Positions 46,351-54,711 of a stretch of 64,000 bases of DNA are shown piece after piece. Location: contig CAXFZM010000070.1 in assembly GCA_964007475.1 (NCBI GenBank), positions 124,001 through 188,000 of the forward strand. The letters are read 5' to 3'. The position numbers were made by a program, and so were the translations under genes. This stretch comes from Hybos culiciformis (Eukaryota > Arthropoda > Insecta > Diptera > Hybotidae). How positions within the stretch are numbered: position 1 is the first letter of the stretch; each line of letters opens with the position of its first letter. The notes under the pieces were generated by a model. That model worked only from the letters and a program-made list of their open reading frames with translations. It was not told the DNA's origin and ran no database searches.

Positions 46351-48225
46351 CATATTCCTACTAAACTAACTCATAATTGGGGATAATACGCATTGCAATA
46401 TTAATATTTCATAATTCTGAAAATTAAGAAACTGATAAGTATATTTGTATTTAGCTATAAATCCTAAAAAAAAAAAAAAAACTCGTATACGGTGAATATG
46501 CACATTGTTTACATTATAAAGCATTACGAATTCCTAGTTAAAAATTCCATATATATTTATATATATATATATATCTAGAATAATTTATGGGATTTTCAAG
46601 TGTCTAACGAGGCGGCAAAGAAAAATAATTTTATGACACTTTAATTTTTTTATTTGTGGGTAGTTCCACGGAAACTGATCGATTCGATGTTACCGCACTT
46701 TTTTGGATGAAGAGTATAAATATTAAAAATTTCCATTCTGAAAATACATTATATGACGAATAAAAAAAAAAAAAAAAAAAAAATGTAAATATTTACTGTT
46801 ATTAGCGAAAATCGCAGCATAAATACTGATTTCACCACTCCCATGGCTGTTGCTAAGTAATTGTTTCATATTCAAAACTAAAATTCGTTATTTTAATGCT
46901 CAATAAATACTTCGCAAATTTTATTATTAAAAAAATAATATATAAAAGACTCTCTAAAATTTCGAAAAAAGTTGAGAAGGCGCAGTTCTAATTGGTTTTT
47001 TCCATTATTTTATTAGGTATCGCTTGCTTACACGGGAATGACTTTTCGGTGCTAATTCTTTGAAAAATCGAAAAATGCTGAGTTCTCTTTGAGAATAAAT
47101 TCGAAATTATCTGAAACATCTAAAAAATATTGATTTAAGTTTAAAAAATATATTTTTTTTTTTACATTTTTTATTTAGTTTTCTGCCAGTTTGCGTGGAA
47201 CTATTCTTGCATAAAATATCTTTTTTTAAATATGGATAAAAAGTAATTCATTCTTTAAGGAAATAACCTTACGCACATATAAAAAAAAGTTTATAAAAGG
47301 ATCATTCTCATCATAGATCTCCAACGCTCTCTAATCAAAACTCGAGGTACTATCTCGAAAGCTATCGAAAGCATTGCAGACTTAGGCAAATTTTTATCCT
47401 AGAGGGATTTCGCTTTTTATTAAATGCTTCAATTCAGCAGTTTTAGATGAAAAATTTAATTTTTGCCGTTTATTTTCAAATTCGTATTAAATATATTATT
47501 ATTTAGCTAACTCATATATTGTGGATATTGTATACATTATAATATTAATTTTTATGCTTAGTTTTAATTATAAGTATTGATTTGAATTTTGATTTAATTT
47601 AAAAATGATTTTAAAGCGGTCTTTAATTATAAACATTATTAATATTTTAGGAAAGGAAAATTTTTAATCATTTATAATATTGAAAAGTATAGAGGGTTCA
47701 ATAAAACGATAATAAAACTTTTAAAAGAAAATATATTGAGGATATTGTAAACATTATAATATTAATTTTTTATGCATAGTTTTAATTATTGGTTTCAATT
47801 TTAATTTCATTTAGCAACAACTAATATGTGATTTTAAAGTGGTCTTTAATTATAAACATTATTAATATTTTAGAAAAGGAATTTTTTTAATCATTTATAA
47901 TATTGAAAAGTATAGGAGATTCAATAAAACGATTATAAAACTTTTAAGAGAAAATATCATATAAATTCGAAAAATTTTGAAATCATATTATTGTAAATTA
48001 AAGAGCAAGATCAAGCCGCTTTCAGCTATAATAATAAAACTTTTATGAGAAAATATCGCATAAATTCGAAAAATTTCAAGATTGTAAATTAAAGAGAAAT
48101 ATCAATCCGGTTTCGGCTATAAATGTTTTTAATTTTTAATTTTTCTTTTTAAAATAAAGCGGTGGGAGTGAAATTTCGGGTATAAATATTCCGCGACTTT
48201 TAATTTAAATTTAATAAGTTTTCAA
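46351..48225. other. Non-coding inner part of the left terminal region
   Basis: No gene. Includes a (TA)n run near 46555, poly-A tracts and a direct duplication of about 230 bp (47515-47700 and 47730-47945, with TATTGAAAAGTATAG). The last 100 bases before the first gene hold AAAGCGGTGGGAGTGAAATT and TATAAATATTCCGCG, a plausible promoter with a TATAAATA box at 48180-48187. Confidence 0.6.
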
Positions 48226-48269
48226 TCTTGAAGCAAGCAGCAATCAAAAAAAAAAAAAAAAAAAGAAGG

Positions 48270-48684
48270 ATGAATTACCATAATAGCAATGAGATGCATC
48301 AAAATCAATTAAGCGAAGGATTCCAATATTATGGGGATTTGGATAGCGCTCAACAAAGCTGTTCAGCAATTGAAGCATTCAATGAGGCTATTAACGATAA
48401 GCAGAATTTGAGCTTGAGAGCAATGGAGCCTGGATATTGTTATGAAATTGAAAAAATTGGCCAAGAAAATACAAGATTTGGATTGAAATGGGTAGTAAAA
48501 ACCGTAAACTACAAAATAATGATCCCAGACAGATATTGCAGAAGATTAACAAAAAAACCATGTCGATGAAATCAATAAGGGTGGATTTTCCATAATCAGC
48601 AGAGGTAAAGCTGAAGATGATGCAAGCTACATGTTGAATTTAGTTCTTACACCTAACTCTCAAAAACATTTGGCTCAAATGTAA
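48270..48684 (+). pseudogene. Small ssDNA-binding-like protein, left copy, frameshifted
   Basis: Starts MNYHNSNEMHQNQLSEGF after a 19-nt A run; the intact right-arm copy is at 59240-59638. One extra A in the run at about 48548-48555 shifts the frame so that the product ends prematurely at 48569. The rest is still readable in the other frame to 48684, and it retains a four-codon block near the end (48664-48675) that the right copy has lost. See the right copy for the functional discussion. The frameshift means the left copy is broken. Confidence 0.7.
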
Positions 48685-48787
48685 TAAAAATATTTAAAAT
48701 AAAAAAATAAATTAAAATAAAAAATTGTGTTTTATTAAGAATTTTTGAGAAAAGAATTTTTCAGTGTTTAATTAGAAGTTGAATAAG

Positions 48788-49129
48788 ATGGAAGCATTCA
48801 AATCAGACTTTGAGAAACATAGCGCAGTTTCGAATTTTTTGAGAACATTTGCAGAAGTTTTGCATGATGATCACCGCGATAGTTTAGAGAATTATTTAAA
48901 AAAGTTAGAAACATCCATGATTTCAGGCTACGGATATAAAAATCATTTTATGAATTGTAAGTGGTCTGATGAAAATAATAAAAGCGGCGCTGAAACATGC
49001 GACTGTGTGATGCTGAATTCAAGATATAGGCATGGAATATCGAATATAATGAACATCTATAAAAGAATGGATAAGGCTATGATTTGCAGCTCCTGTAATA
49101 AAAAGGAATGCAGAGATAGCTCAGCTTAG
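48788..49129 (+). CDS. Unknown 113-aa protein with C-terminal CxxC, left copy
   Basis: ATG at 48788 (MEAFKSDFEKHSAVSNFLR). Nearly identical to the right copy at 58795-59136, with Lys instead of Glu in the NCKWSDE segment. Helical N-terminal half (FLRTFAEVLHDDHRDSLENY), then Cys residues in ETCDCVML and a CSSCNKKEC group at the end, possibly a small zinc-binding site. I do not recognise the family. It converges tail-to-tail with the protease gene (stop at 49255), and lies 100 bp behind the small ssDNA-binding-like gene in the same direction. Confidence 0.65.
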   Translation: MEAFKSDFEKHSAVSNFLRTFAEVLHDDHRDSLENYLKKLETSMISGYGYKNHFMNCKWSDENNKSGAETCDCVMLNSRYRHGISNIMNIYKRMDKAMICSSCNKKECRDSSA

Positions 49130-49254
49130 TCCAGCAGCAATTTATTGATTCATCGCGGATAAATAAAATTTTTTGTATATTTGTATTTGCATTTATTTTT
49201 AATAAATCTGAAAAAGATAAAATTAAATGTTTTATTTAATAAAAGACTCTTTTT

Positions 49255-49575
49255 TTATTTTTTAAATAAATCCATCATTTTATTGCAAATAAATCTTATA
49301 CATAAATGCCCGCAATTTACTTGATTATAATTTTGATACGATTCATGATTATATTTAATATTACGTCCTAAATAATTTATAATATCCGATGTCGGTTTTA
49401 AATTTCCAAAACTATCGAAATATTCGATAAAACCATAATTTTTGAAATATGCTACCCAGTATGTTCCAAATCCATATGATGTATCCAAGTTAACTATTCC
49501 TGATTCTATGTTGTTAGGTTTCAAAGGTAAAGTATCGCGCATAAATACTCCTCTGAAATATGGCACGTCTAACAT
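49255..49575 (-). pseudogene. Adenain-like cysteine protease, left copy, catalytic His lost
   Basis: Same protein as the right-arm copy (58349-58669), 106 codons from the first ATG. The active-site region that reads GTHWVAYF in the right copy is GTYWVAYF here: codon 49459-49461 (minus strand) is TAC for Tyr instead of CAC for His, a single transition. Asp in EYFDSFG, Gln and Cys in VNCGHLC are still present. Loss of the general-base His should abolish proteolysis, so I score this copy as inactive though its frame is open. The upstream PLA2 gene and the slippery site at 49629-49635 are arranged as in the right arm. Confidence 0.75.
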
Positions 49576-49598
49576 ATAATTTCTGATATCGGCGTCAG

Positions 49599-50420
49599 TT
49601 AATGCTGTCCTGGGTAGAGTTTGTATAAGTTTTTTGGCTTCAAATAAAGACCATAACCTTTTTTATATGGTTTGAGATAAAGTCCATTTCCTATTGAAGC
49701 TGATTTATCCTCCATAGTTTTATTATGACGTATATTTTCCTCCAATTGTTTTCGTGCTGCTTTCACATCGTTAACAGATTTTGCTACACCTGCCGCTCCT
49801 CCAGCGAGTGCTCCTAATGCTGATAGCCCCGCAAAAATAGGTATTAGCGGTAGAATTCCTCCAGTTTTAGGAATTGGAATTATTCGAGGTTTTTTAGCTT
49901 GTTTATTATTTGAGAAAACATTTTTAGCGGCACTTAATGCCATTTCAACAGCTGCAGCATTATTTTGAGGTTTATTTTTCTTGATCGATTTTTTAATTCC
50001 ATTAATTGCTTTCTTGAAAATTTTATAGCTATTTTTTTGTTTTTTGATGCCCATTCCCATTTTTATTTTAACTTTCATAGCGTTTGTGAGTAAATATGCG
50101 GAAGCTTTTTCTCCCAGTGAGGAATCGTTAGCTAAAACACGCTCCCAAGCTTTTCCTTCCAATATTTTATCTGCTATATGACGATCTTTAAGATCTTTTA
50201 ATTTTGAATATGAAATATCGTGCTCTTTACAAGCTTTATCTAAATTATTTATACCAGGATCACCACGTGACAATCTTTCTCGTAATTTAGTACCTGGTCC
50301 GCAATATTGATAGCCGGGAATATGAAGCTCAAATGGTAGGCTGCTAATAAAATTATTAAATAACCCTGCACCTTGAGCAGCTTTTTTAGATCTGAATGTA
50401 TGATCTGAATGCGCAATCAT
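49599..50420 (-). CDS. PLA2-domain minor capsid protein, left copy
   Basis: Start chosen at ATG 50420 (MIAHSDHTFRSKKAAQGAG); the frame is open further upstream but only to a TTG. Differs from the right copy at a few positions (Asp for Asn after SKLK; LLTNAMKVKI for LVTNAMKVKR). Contains the Ca-binding loop YQYCGPGT and the catalytic HD pair in DKACKEHDISY, then basic linkers, a hydrophobic Gly/Ala segment (PIFAGLSALGALAGGAAG) and a tail with repeated GLYLKP. The role is discussed under the right copy. It is divergent from the ATPase gene, with 86 bp between starts. Confidence 0.85.
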   Translation of the reverse strand: MIAHSDHTFRSKKAAQGAGLFNNFISSLPFELHIPGYQYCGPGTKLRERLSRGDPGINNLDKACKEHDISYSKLKDLKDRHIADKILEGKAWERVLANDSSLGEKASAYLLTNAMKVKIKMGMGIKKQKNSYKIFKKAINGIKKSIKKNKPQNNAAAVEMALSAAKNVFSNNKQAKKPRIIPIPKTGGILPLIPIFAGLSALGALAGGAAGVAKSVNDVKAARKQLEENIRHNKTMEDKSASIGNGLYLKPYKKGYGLYLKPKNLYKLYPGQH

Positions 50421-50506
50421 TTTTATATCCTTGCTTAATATTGAAGCTTTAAATATATACTGACACCTTGAATATAAAGAACTCAGATTTATATTGCTTT
50501 TCAATA

Positions 50507-51187
50507 ATGAAGTATGTTAAACAAGTCAATTCATTATCCGTAAATAATTTCGATTTAAATGAAAAGAAAAAGAAGAAACATAGTAATTTGCTGCCGAATT
50601 CAATGAGATCGCTTATAGTGGGGCCGTCAAGTTGCGGTAAAACTAATGTTATGCTGACTTTATTATTACATCGTAATGGATTAAAGTTTAATAATGTATA
50701 TATCTATTCAAAGACTTTATCTCAGTCAAAATATAGATTTTTAGAAGAAATAATAAAACCGATTAAAGGTATGGGTTTTTATTCGTATTCTTCTAATGAT
50801 GATGTTATTTCACCCGAAAACGCTAAACCAAATTCAATATTCATTTTCGATGATGTAAATACAGGAAAGCAAAACAACATTCGAGATTACTTTTGTATGG
50901 GGCGACATAAACAGATCGACAGTTTTTACTTATGTCAAACTTATACTAGAATCCCTAAACATTTAATCAGAGATAATGCAAATTTTATAATACTTTTTAA
51001 ACAAGATGATTTAAATTTAAAACATATATATAATGATCATATTTATGGTGATATATCATTCGATCAATTTAAGAAAGCATGTTTTAACGCTTGGAATGAA
51101 AAATATGGCTTCATAGTTATGGATAAAGATAGTCGGATCGATGAAGGTAGATATCGAAGAGGTTTCGATAATTTTATTTTACCATAA
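50507..51187 (+). CDS. FtsK/HerA-type packaging ATPase, left copy
   Basis: ATG at 50507 (MKYVKQVNSLSVNNF). Walker A GPSSCGKT and Walker B SIFIFDDV are intact, followed by the arginine-bearing GRHKQIDSFYLCQTYTRIP segment. It differs from the right copy (56737-57417) by Thr/Ser and Ile/Val exchanges only. The stop at 51187 is followed directly by an ATG of the next gene, suggesting they are co-expressed. The left copy seems as functional as the right. Confidence 0.88.
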   Translation: MKYVKQVNSLSVNNFDLNEKKKKKHSNLLPNSMRSLIVGPSSCGKTNVMLTLLLHRNGLKFNNVYIYSKTLSQSKYRFLEEIIKPIKGMGFYSYSSNDDVISPENAKPNSIFIFDDVNTGKQNNIRDYFCMGRHKQIDSFYLCQTYTRIPKHLIRDNANFIILFKQDDLNLKHIYNDHIYGDISFDQFKKACFNAWNEKYGFIVMDKDSRIDEGRYRRGFDNFILP

Positions 51188-51226
51188 ATGTTAAATCATT
51201 CTGTTCACCTCGTCATTCCATTCAAG

Positions 51227-51922
51227 ATGTCCGACTTATTACAAGATCTAGTAAAAGCACGCAACATTCTAAAAAGAAAATTTAATGCAGTGAAGCGGGG
51301 TGAGGCTGAAGCTGAAATAACGCTAAATAAAACATTTAAGCCGATAATAGAACCGCTGCAGGAGTTAGTAAAGGGTAAAAAGGGATCTGATCCTGAGTTA
51401 TCTTTGGCAGACTATACACCTAAAAGTAATAAGAAAAAAAATATGAAATTTGAAGATGGTAATACAACTATAACAAAACTTGCTCAACGAAGTAATTCTG
51501 ATCCAGTCTATGGACCTCATTACGATGATGAAATAGAAAGCTGGAAACTCGGTAGCAAAACGATACGTCACCATGAAAACAAATTATATGTTGGGGATAA
51601 AGCATTCGATTTTACATCAGGTTTAAAAGAATTAATTTTTACAAAAACTCCTACTGAATACACAGATGATGACCGCAAAAACTATCTAGAAATTATCTAC
51701 GATACCAGTGTTCACAGAAAAAATTCCGATAAAAATCAAGCTTTAAGATCGGGATATAGTAAAACTTTCAAATATAAAAACTTTATAAGAAAGCCATCGA
51801 AAACCGGAGGTCTTTTAAATCGTGTGACAAACAAAAAAATTCAATATACATGTTTCGACGATTATTGTGGGGTTAAAATCGAAAATGTATGCTATGGATA
51901 CGCTAGGATCCAAACCAACTAA
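51227..51922 (+). pseudogene. DUF8207-like protein, left copy, truncated at the arm junction
   Basis: Starts MSDLLQDLVKARNILKRKF as in the right copy and stays colinear (one Glu codon fewer in the KTGGLL segment) up to YTCFDDY at 51865. From 51866 the sequence belongs to the polB tail in another frame, so the protein ends with about 19 unrelated residues and lacks the last ~55 residues of the right copy (MAGNNSMDNEINSIIEEF region). This junction is the inner edge of the inverted duplication. Confidence 0.85.
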
Positions 51923-52166
51923 AAAAGCGAAAGGAGTTAAGAAAACTGTTGTAGATAAATTAAATATTGTGGATTATAAAGATATTTTATTTAATAGCAA
52001 AATTATTTATGGAAGACAGACAGTATTTAGAAGTGTAATGCATGATGTTTATACGCAAAATTTAAATAAAATAGCTTTAAGCCCTTTTGATGATAAGAGA
52101 TATTTGTTAAATAATAGTTTTAATACTCTAGCATGGGGTCATTATAAAATCCCTATTAAAGAATAA
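51866..52166 (+). pseudogene. polB: C-terminal remnant of protein-primed family-B DNA polymerase
   Basis: About 98 codons remain: WGLKSKMYAM-like start (first codon altered by the junction), then KKAKGVKKTVVDK, DYKDILFN, TVFRSVMHDVYTQNLNKIAL, SPFDDKRYLL and TLAWGHYKIPI before the stop. These are the closing blocks of Maverick/adintovirus polB (thumb and C-terminus). The exonuclease, palm motifs A-C and TPR regions, normally over 1000 codons upstream, are absent: the sequence upstream is the inverted right arm. The gene converges with the capsid gene, with 35 bp between the stops. It makes no polymerase. Confidence 0.85.
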
Positions 52167-52201
52167 TAAAATTTTATGTATTTTGAAAAATTGTTTTTTA
52201 T

Positions 52202-53404
52202 TTATATAAGTTTTTTAACTTCATTTGTGAACATATTGTATTCAATAATTCGATCATGAATTAGCAAACAGAATGCCGATGTTTTAGCTGGAATATTTTC
52301 TGACGTCCGAAATTCTATTTTAATATCAACTGGCCCCGATTTTATTTCTTCATCTTGATGTGAGCAATCAATAACAGCGATAGGAGCTAACTCTTTAAAT
52401 TCATCGAATGTTAATAATGCAAATAAGTTTCTGTTATTATAATATGGTTTTGTGAAATCCACGTACATTTGATACAAAATCGAATATCTATCCCAATCAT
52501 ATTTGAGATCGAGATATTCATAGGGGTAACTGCTTGAATTCAAATGCACTTTAACATCAGTTAATTGACAGTGATCAAATTTGCTTGGATCTTTTGTTTT
52601 ATCATCAACTCGATTTGTTTGTAAACCTAATATTACAAATCTAGGTTTTTCTAGCTGTGATGATGTTTTTACAGTCCAAATGGTATGCGTTGTTTGAGGT
52701 ATTACAGGATATTCGTGCATATCCCAACTTCTAAAGCTTAAATTTATCGACTTTTTATTCTCAATTTGCTTATAAAGAATAAGTTTTTGATCATCAGATA
52801 GGGTTAAATGAGGAACTTTCCATTGAATTTTCAGCAACTTTACTTTAACACTTTCTGCAGCACCAATTTTATAAAAATTATCATCAGTTTTAGCTCTAGT
52901 CAATATAAGATCATGTTTTGCATTCAAAATAATTTTTTGATAATCTTCGGCAAATCCAAATAAATATTTTAATGGGATGCAAAAGTTGAATCGTCCTTTT
53001 TTCGCGACAACTCCTTTGTACATCCATCCAGCATTTCGTAGCATAATATTCTCACCGTAATTTAATGATAAATAATTTTTAATTGCAGTAGTATGACCAA
53101 GTTTCCGTGTTTTATCAATTTCAACTCCATTCAACTCATATCGTATTTCCTCAAATAAAAAATTTGAGCCATTATTCACAATTGTAACTTCATCTACATC
53201 CGTATCATCTGATTTTAGAACTACCCCATTGATGTATAAATAGCTTTCGGATGGAAGTAAATTTAAATTTTGCTGTTGTATTGAAATTATAATGCTGTCA
53301 TTATTCCCATACGATTCATTGAATGGAGAATAAGCATGATATTCAAATTTTGAAATTCTGCTATCAAATGCTATAGGATTTGTTATATTTAGCACGTCAC
53401 TCAT
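52202..53404 (-). CDS. Double-jelly-roll major capsid protein
   Basis: 400 codons from ATG 53404 (MSDVLNITNPIAFDSRISKF). The sequence follows the adintovirus/Maverick hexon-like capsid protein, often annotated in invertebrates as F54H12.2-like. First jelly-roll blocks include SESYLYINGVVL and FLFEEIRYELNGVEIDKTRK; GRFNFCIPLKYLFGF precedes the second barrel, with TIWTVKTSSQLEKPRFVILG, SSSYPYEYLDLKYDW, YQMYVDFTKPYYN, APIAVIDCSHQDEEIKSG and CLLIHDRIIEYN. It forms the capsid shell. Length is typical and no break is seen. It is single-copy, in the unique centre, and its ATG overlaps the stop of the upstream small gene (ATGA), so it is probably on a shared transcript with the penton. Confidence 0.9.
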   Translation of the reverse strand: MSDVLNITNPIAFDSRISKFEYHAYSPFNESYGNNDSIIISIQQQNLNLLPSESYLYINGVVLKSDDTDVDEVTIVNNGSNFLFEEIRYELNGVEIDKTRKLGHTTAIKNYLSLNYGENIMLRNAGWMYKGVVAKKGRFNFCIPLKYLFGFAEDYQKIILNAKHDLILTRAKTDDNFYKIGAAESVKVKLLKIQWKVPHLTLSDDQKLILYKQIENKKSINLSFRSWDMHEYPVIPQTTHTIWTVKTSSQLEKPRFVILGLQTNRVDDKTKDPSKFDHCQLTDVKVHLNSSSYPYEYLDLKYDWDRYSILYQMYVDFTKPYYNNRNLFALLTFDEFKELAPIAVIDCSHQDEEIKSGPVDIKIEFRTSENIPAKTSAFCLLIHDRIIEYNMFTNEVKKLI

Positions 53405-53544
53405 ATTTTGCTATTTATTTTATAGCCCAAAGATTTTAAATATTCTTTATTTTCTTTAGATATAAGCGACCTTCCCGACTTCTTAGTCTTCTTCGGACTG
53501 ATGATATGATGATCTGAGTTGATATATTTATTGAATATTAGCAT
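53401..53544 (-). CDS. Small basic protein between penton and capsid genes
   Basis: 47 codons from ATG 53544 (MLIFNKYINSDHHIISPKKT). The ATG lies inside the last codons of the penton gene in another frame, and the TGA at 53403-53401 overlaps the capsid ATG as ATGA. The product is basic (PKKTKKSGR) with a C-terminal KENKEYLKSLGYKI segment. Tight overlaps at both ends argue for a real gene. Position and charge recall small core or cement proteins of adenovirus-like viruses, but that is inference; no family is recognised with certainty. Confidence 0.6.
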   Translation of the reverse strand: MLIFNKYINSDHHIISPKKTKKSGRSLISKENKEYLKSLGYKINSKI

Positions 53545-54214
53545 ATTTAGGTTTGAAATGAAGTCTGATTGTAATCACTTCACCTCTAAAATTAATTATA
53601 TTGCTGTTCTGGTCTAAGAGTTTTATTGCAATCGACCTTACTTCCCTAGTGTTCACAGGTAAATAAATCACATTACTTGGAACCTCGCTGATTTTATAGC
53701 CTGGTTCAACTGTTGGAGCGAATTCATGTAAAATATGTACTAGCTTATTATTAAAATAAGACCCGTCTATAATTTTACAATCAACGCGAATTGTGTTCAC
53801 TTTAATGATATTAACAGGAACATCTGATGAATGCAGAATATTAGGCTGTAATTCTCGCTCCGAAAATCCTAATAATTTTCCTATAGATTTTTCTTTATTA
53901 AAATAAATCATATGCTTTGAAATAATTTCGCATTGCAATGTGTTATTATTCGCTCTGAGTATAAAATCATCGTCATTATTTAATGCGCTTTTGATGTAAG
54001 TGTAAATATCACTAATTTCATATGATCCGATAGGTATTTGAATTTTACCTTTCCCTATATAAAAATTCTGATTCTGCTCATCAATATTTCGAATTGAATT
54101 ATATGTTTCTAAATCAATTAATCCGCATTCGTACTCATTGTTTAGTTGTATAGGTGGGAAAAAATTAGAGCTTAAAATTGAATCCGTAGCGCTTAATGTT
54201 ACTGTGAACGCCAT
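53528..54214 (-). CDS. Penton-like (minor capsid) protein
   Basis: 228 codons from ATG 54214 (MAFTVTLSATDSILSSNFFP). Blocks typical of the Maverick/adintovirus penton-like protein: NNEYECGLIDLETYNSIRNI, IQIPIGSYEISDIYTYIK, SIGKLLGFSERELQPN, VNIIKVNTIRVDCKI, LVHILHEFAPTVEPGYKI and the end INFRGEVITIRLHFKP. A single jelly-roll at the capsid vertices is expected from the family. No break. It overlaps the small basic gene at its 3' end and is divergent from the fibre-like gene (56 bp between starts). Confidence 0.85.
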   Translation of the reverse strand: MAFTVTLSATDSILSSNFFPPIQLNNEYECGLIDLETYNSIRNIDEQNQNFYIGKGKIQIPIGSYEISDIYTYIKSALNNDDDFILRANNNTLQCEIISKHMIYFNKEKSIGKLLGFSERELQPNILHSSDVPVNIIKVNTIRVDCKIIDGSYFNNKLVHILHEFAPTVEPGYKISEVPSNVIYLPVNTREVRSIAIKLLDQNSNIINFRGEVITIRLHFKPKYANIQ

Positions 54215-54270
54215 GGTTAGCAGAAGCTTAATAAAATCTAATGCTTAGCGTTGTTTTATTTATTCGGAAC

Positions 54271-54711
54271 ATGTCACTCGATAAATTCGGTCGTTCTAGA
54301 GCTCCTAAAGAATCTTTAAGAGGCTTAAGAGGACCTCAAGGAATTGGATTTAAATTATTAGGCGATAAGAATTATGACTTATTAGGCAAAAAAATTAGAA
54401 ATATCGATGCTCCTGAAAATGATTTTGACGCTTGCAACAAACAATATGTTGATTCGAAAACTAGCATTTTGAAAAATCAATTGATTCAAATAAATGAAAC
54501 TGTAAAATTTTTAAATCAATCAGTTCTCGCCAGCGATAGCGTCATAAAAAACGTATTAAGTCAAATATCCGAGAATAAGCTCGATATAGATGCGATAAAT
54601 ACTAAAATAAATAACGATCATTTCGAAGTAATAAGACAGCAGCAAGAATTTGAAGGAGATATTTCAAATCGTTTAAGTGAAATGCAATCTTTAATTCGAG
54701 ATTTAAAATAA
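54271..54711 (+). CDS. Fibre-like protein: collagen-like turn plus coiled coil
   Basis: Start taken at ATG 54271 (MSLDKFGRSRAPKESLRGLR); an ATG at 54241 is also in frame. A short collagen-like GLRGPQGIG is followed by LLGKKIRNIDAPENDFDACN and KQYVDSK, a motif seen at the base of phage and virus tail-fibre shafts. A long heptad-rich helix (about residues 70-146) then predicts a trimeric coiled coil. No globular head follows, so the knob may be missing or supplied in trans. The last base of its stop is the first base of the integrase ATG (TAATG), which implies coupled expression. A vertex-associated spike role is inferred. Confidence 0.6.
   Translation: MSLDKFGRSRAPKESLRGLRGPQGIGFKLLGDKNYDLLGKKIRNIDAPENDFDACNKQYVDSKTSILKNQLIQINETVKFLNQSVLASDSVIKNVLSQISENKLDIDAINTKINNDHFEVIRQQQEFEGDISNRLSEMQSLIRDLK

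Larger units (their letters stand above)
45240..51865. repeat. Left inverted arm (6.6 kb) of the provirus
   Basis: Inverted copy of 56056-62644. Homology runs from the terminal AG to TTTCGACGATTAT (ending 51865) and stops abruptly there inside the DUF8207-like gene, where the polB tail begins. It contains copies of six genes. Differences from the right arm are scattered substitutions and a few indels. Several left-arm differences are damaging (frameshift at about 48548, catalytic His lost at 49459-49461, truncated gene at 51865), so this arm is the copy and the right arm the better-preserved version. Confidence 0.92.

Noticed and set aside
51866..52166. A short independent viral gene after the left arm
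   Set aside because: Its blocks are those of the polB C-terminus and its first residues coincide with the arm junction, so it is a truncated polymerase, not a new gene.
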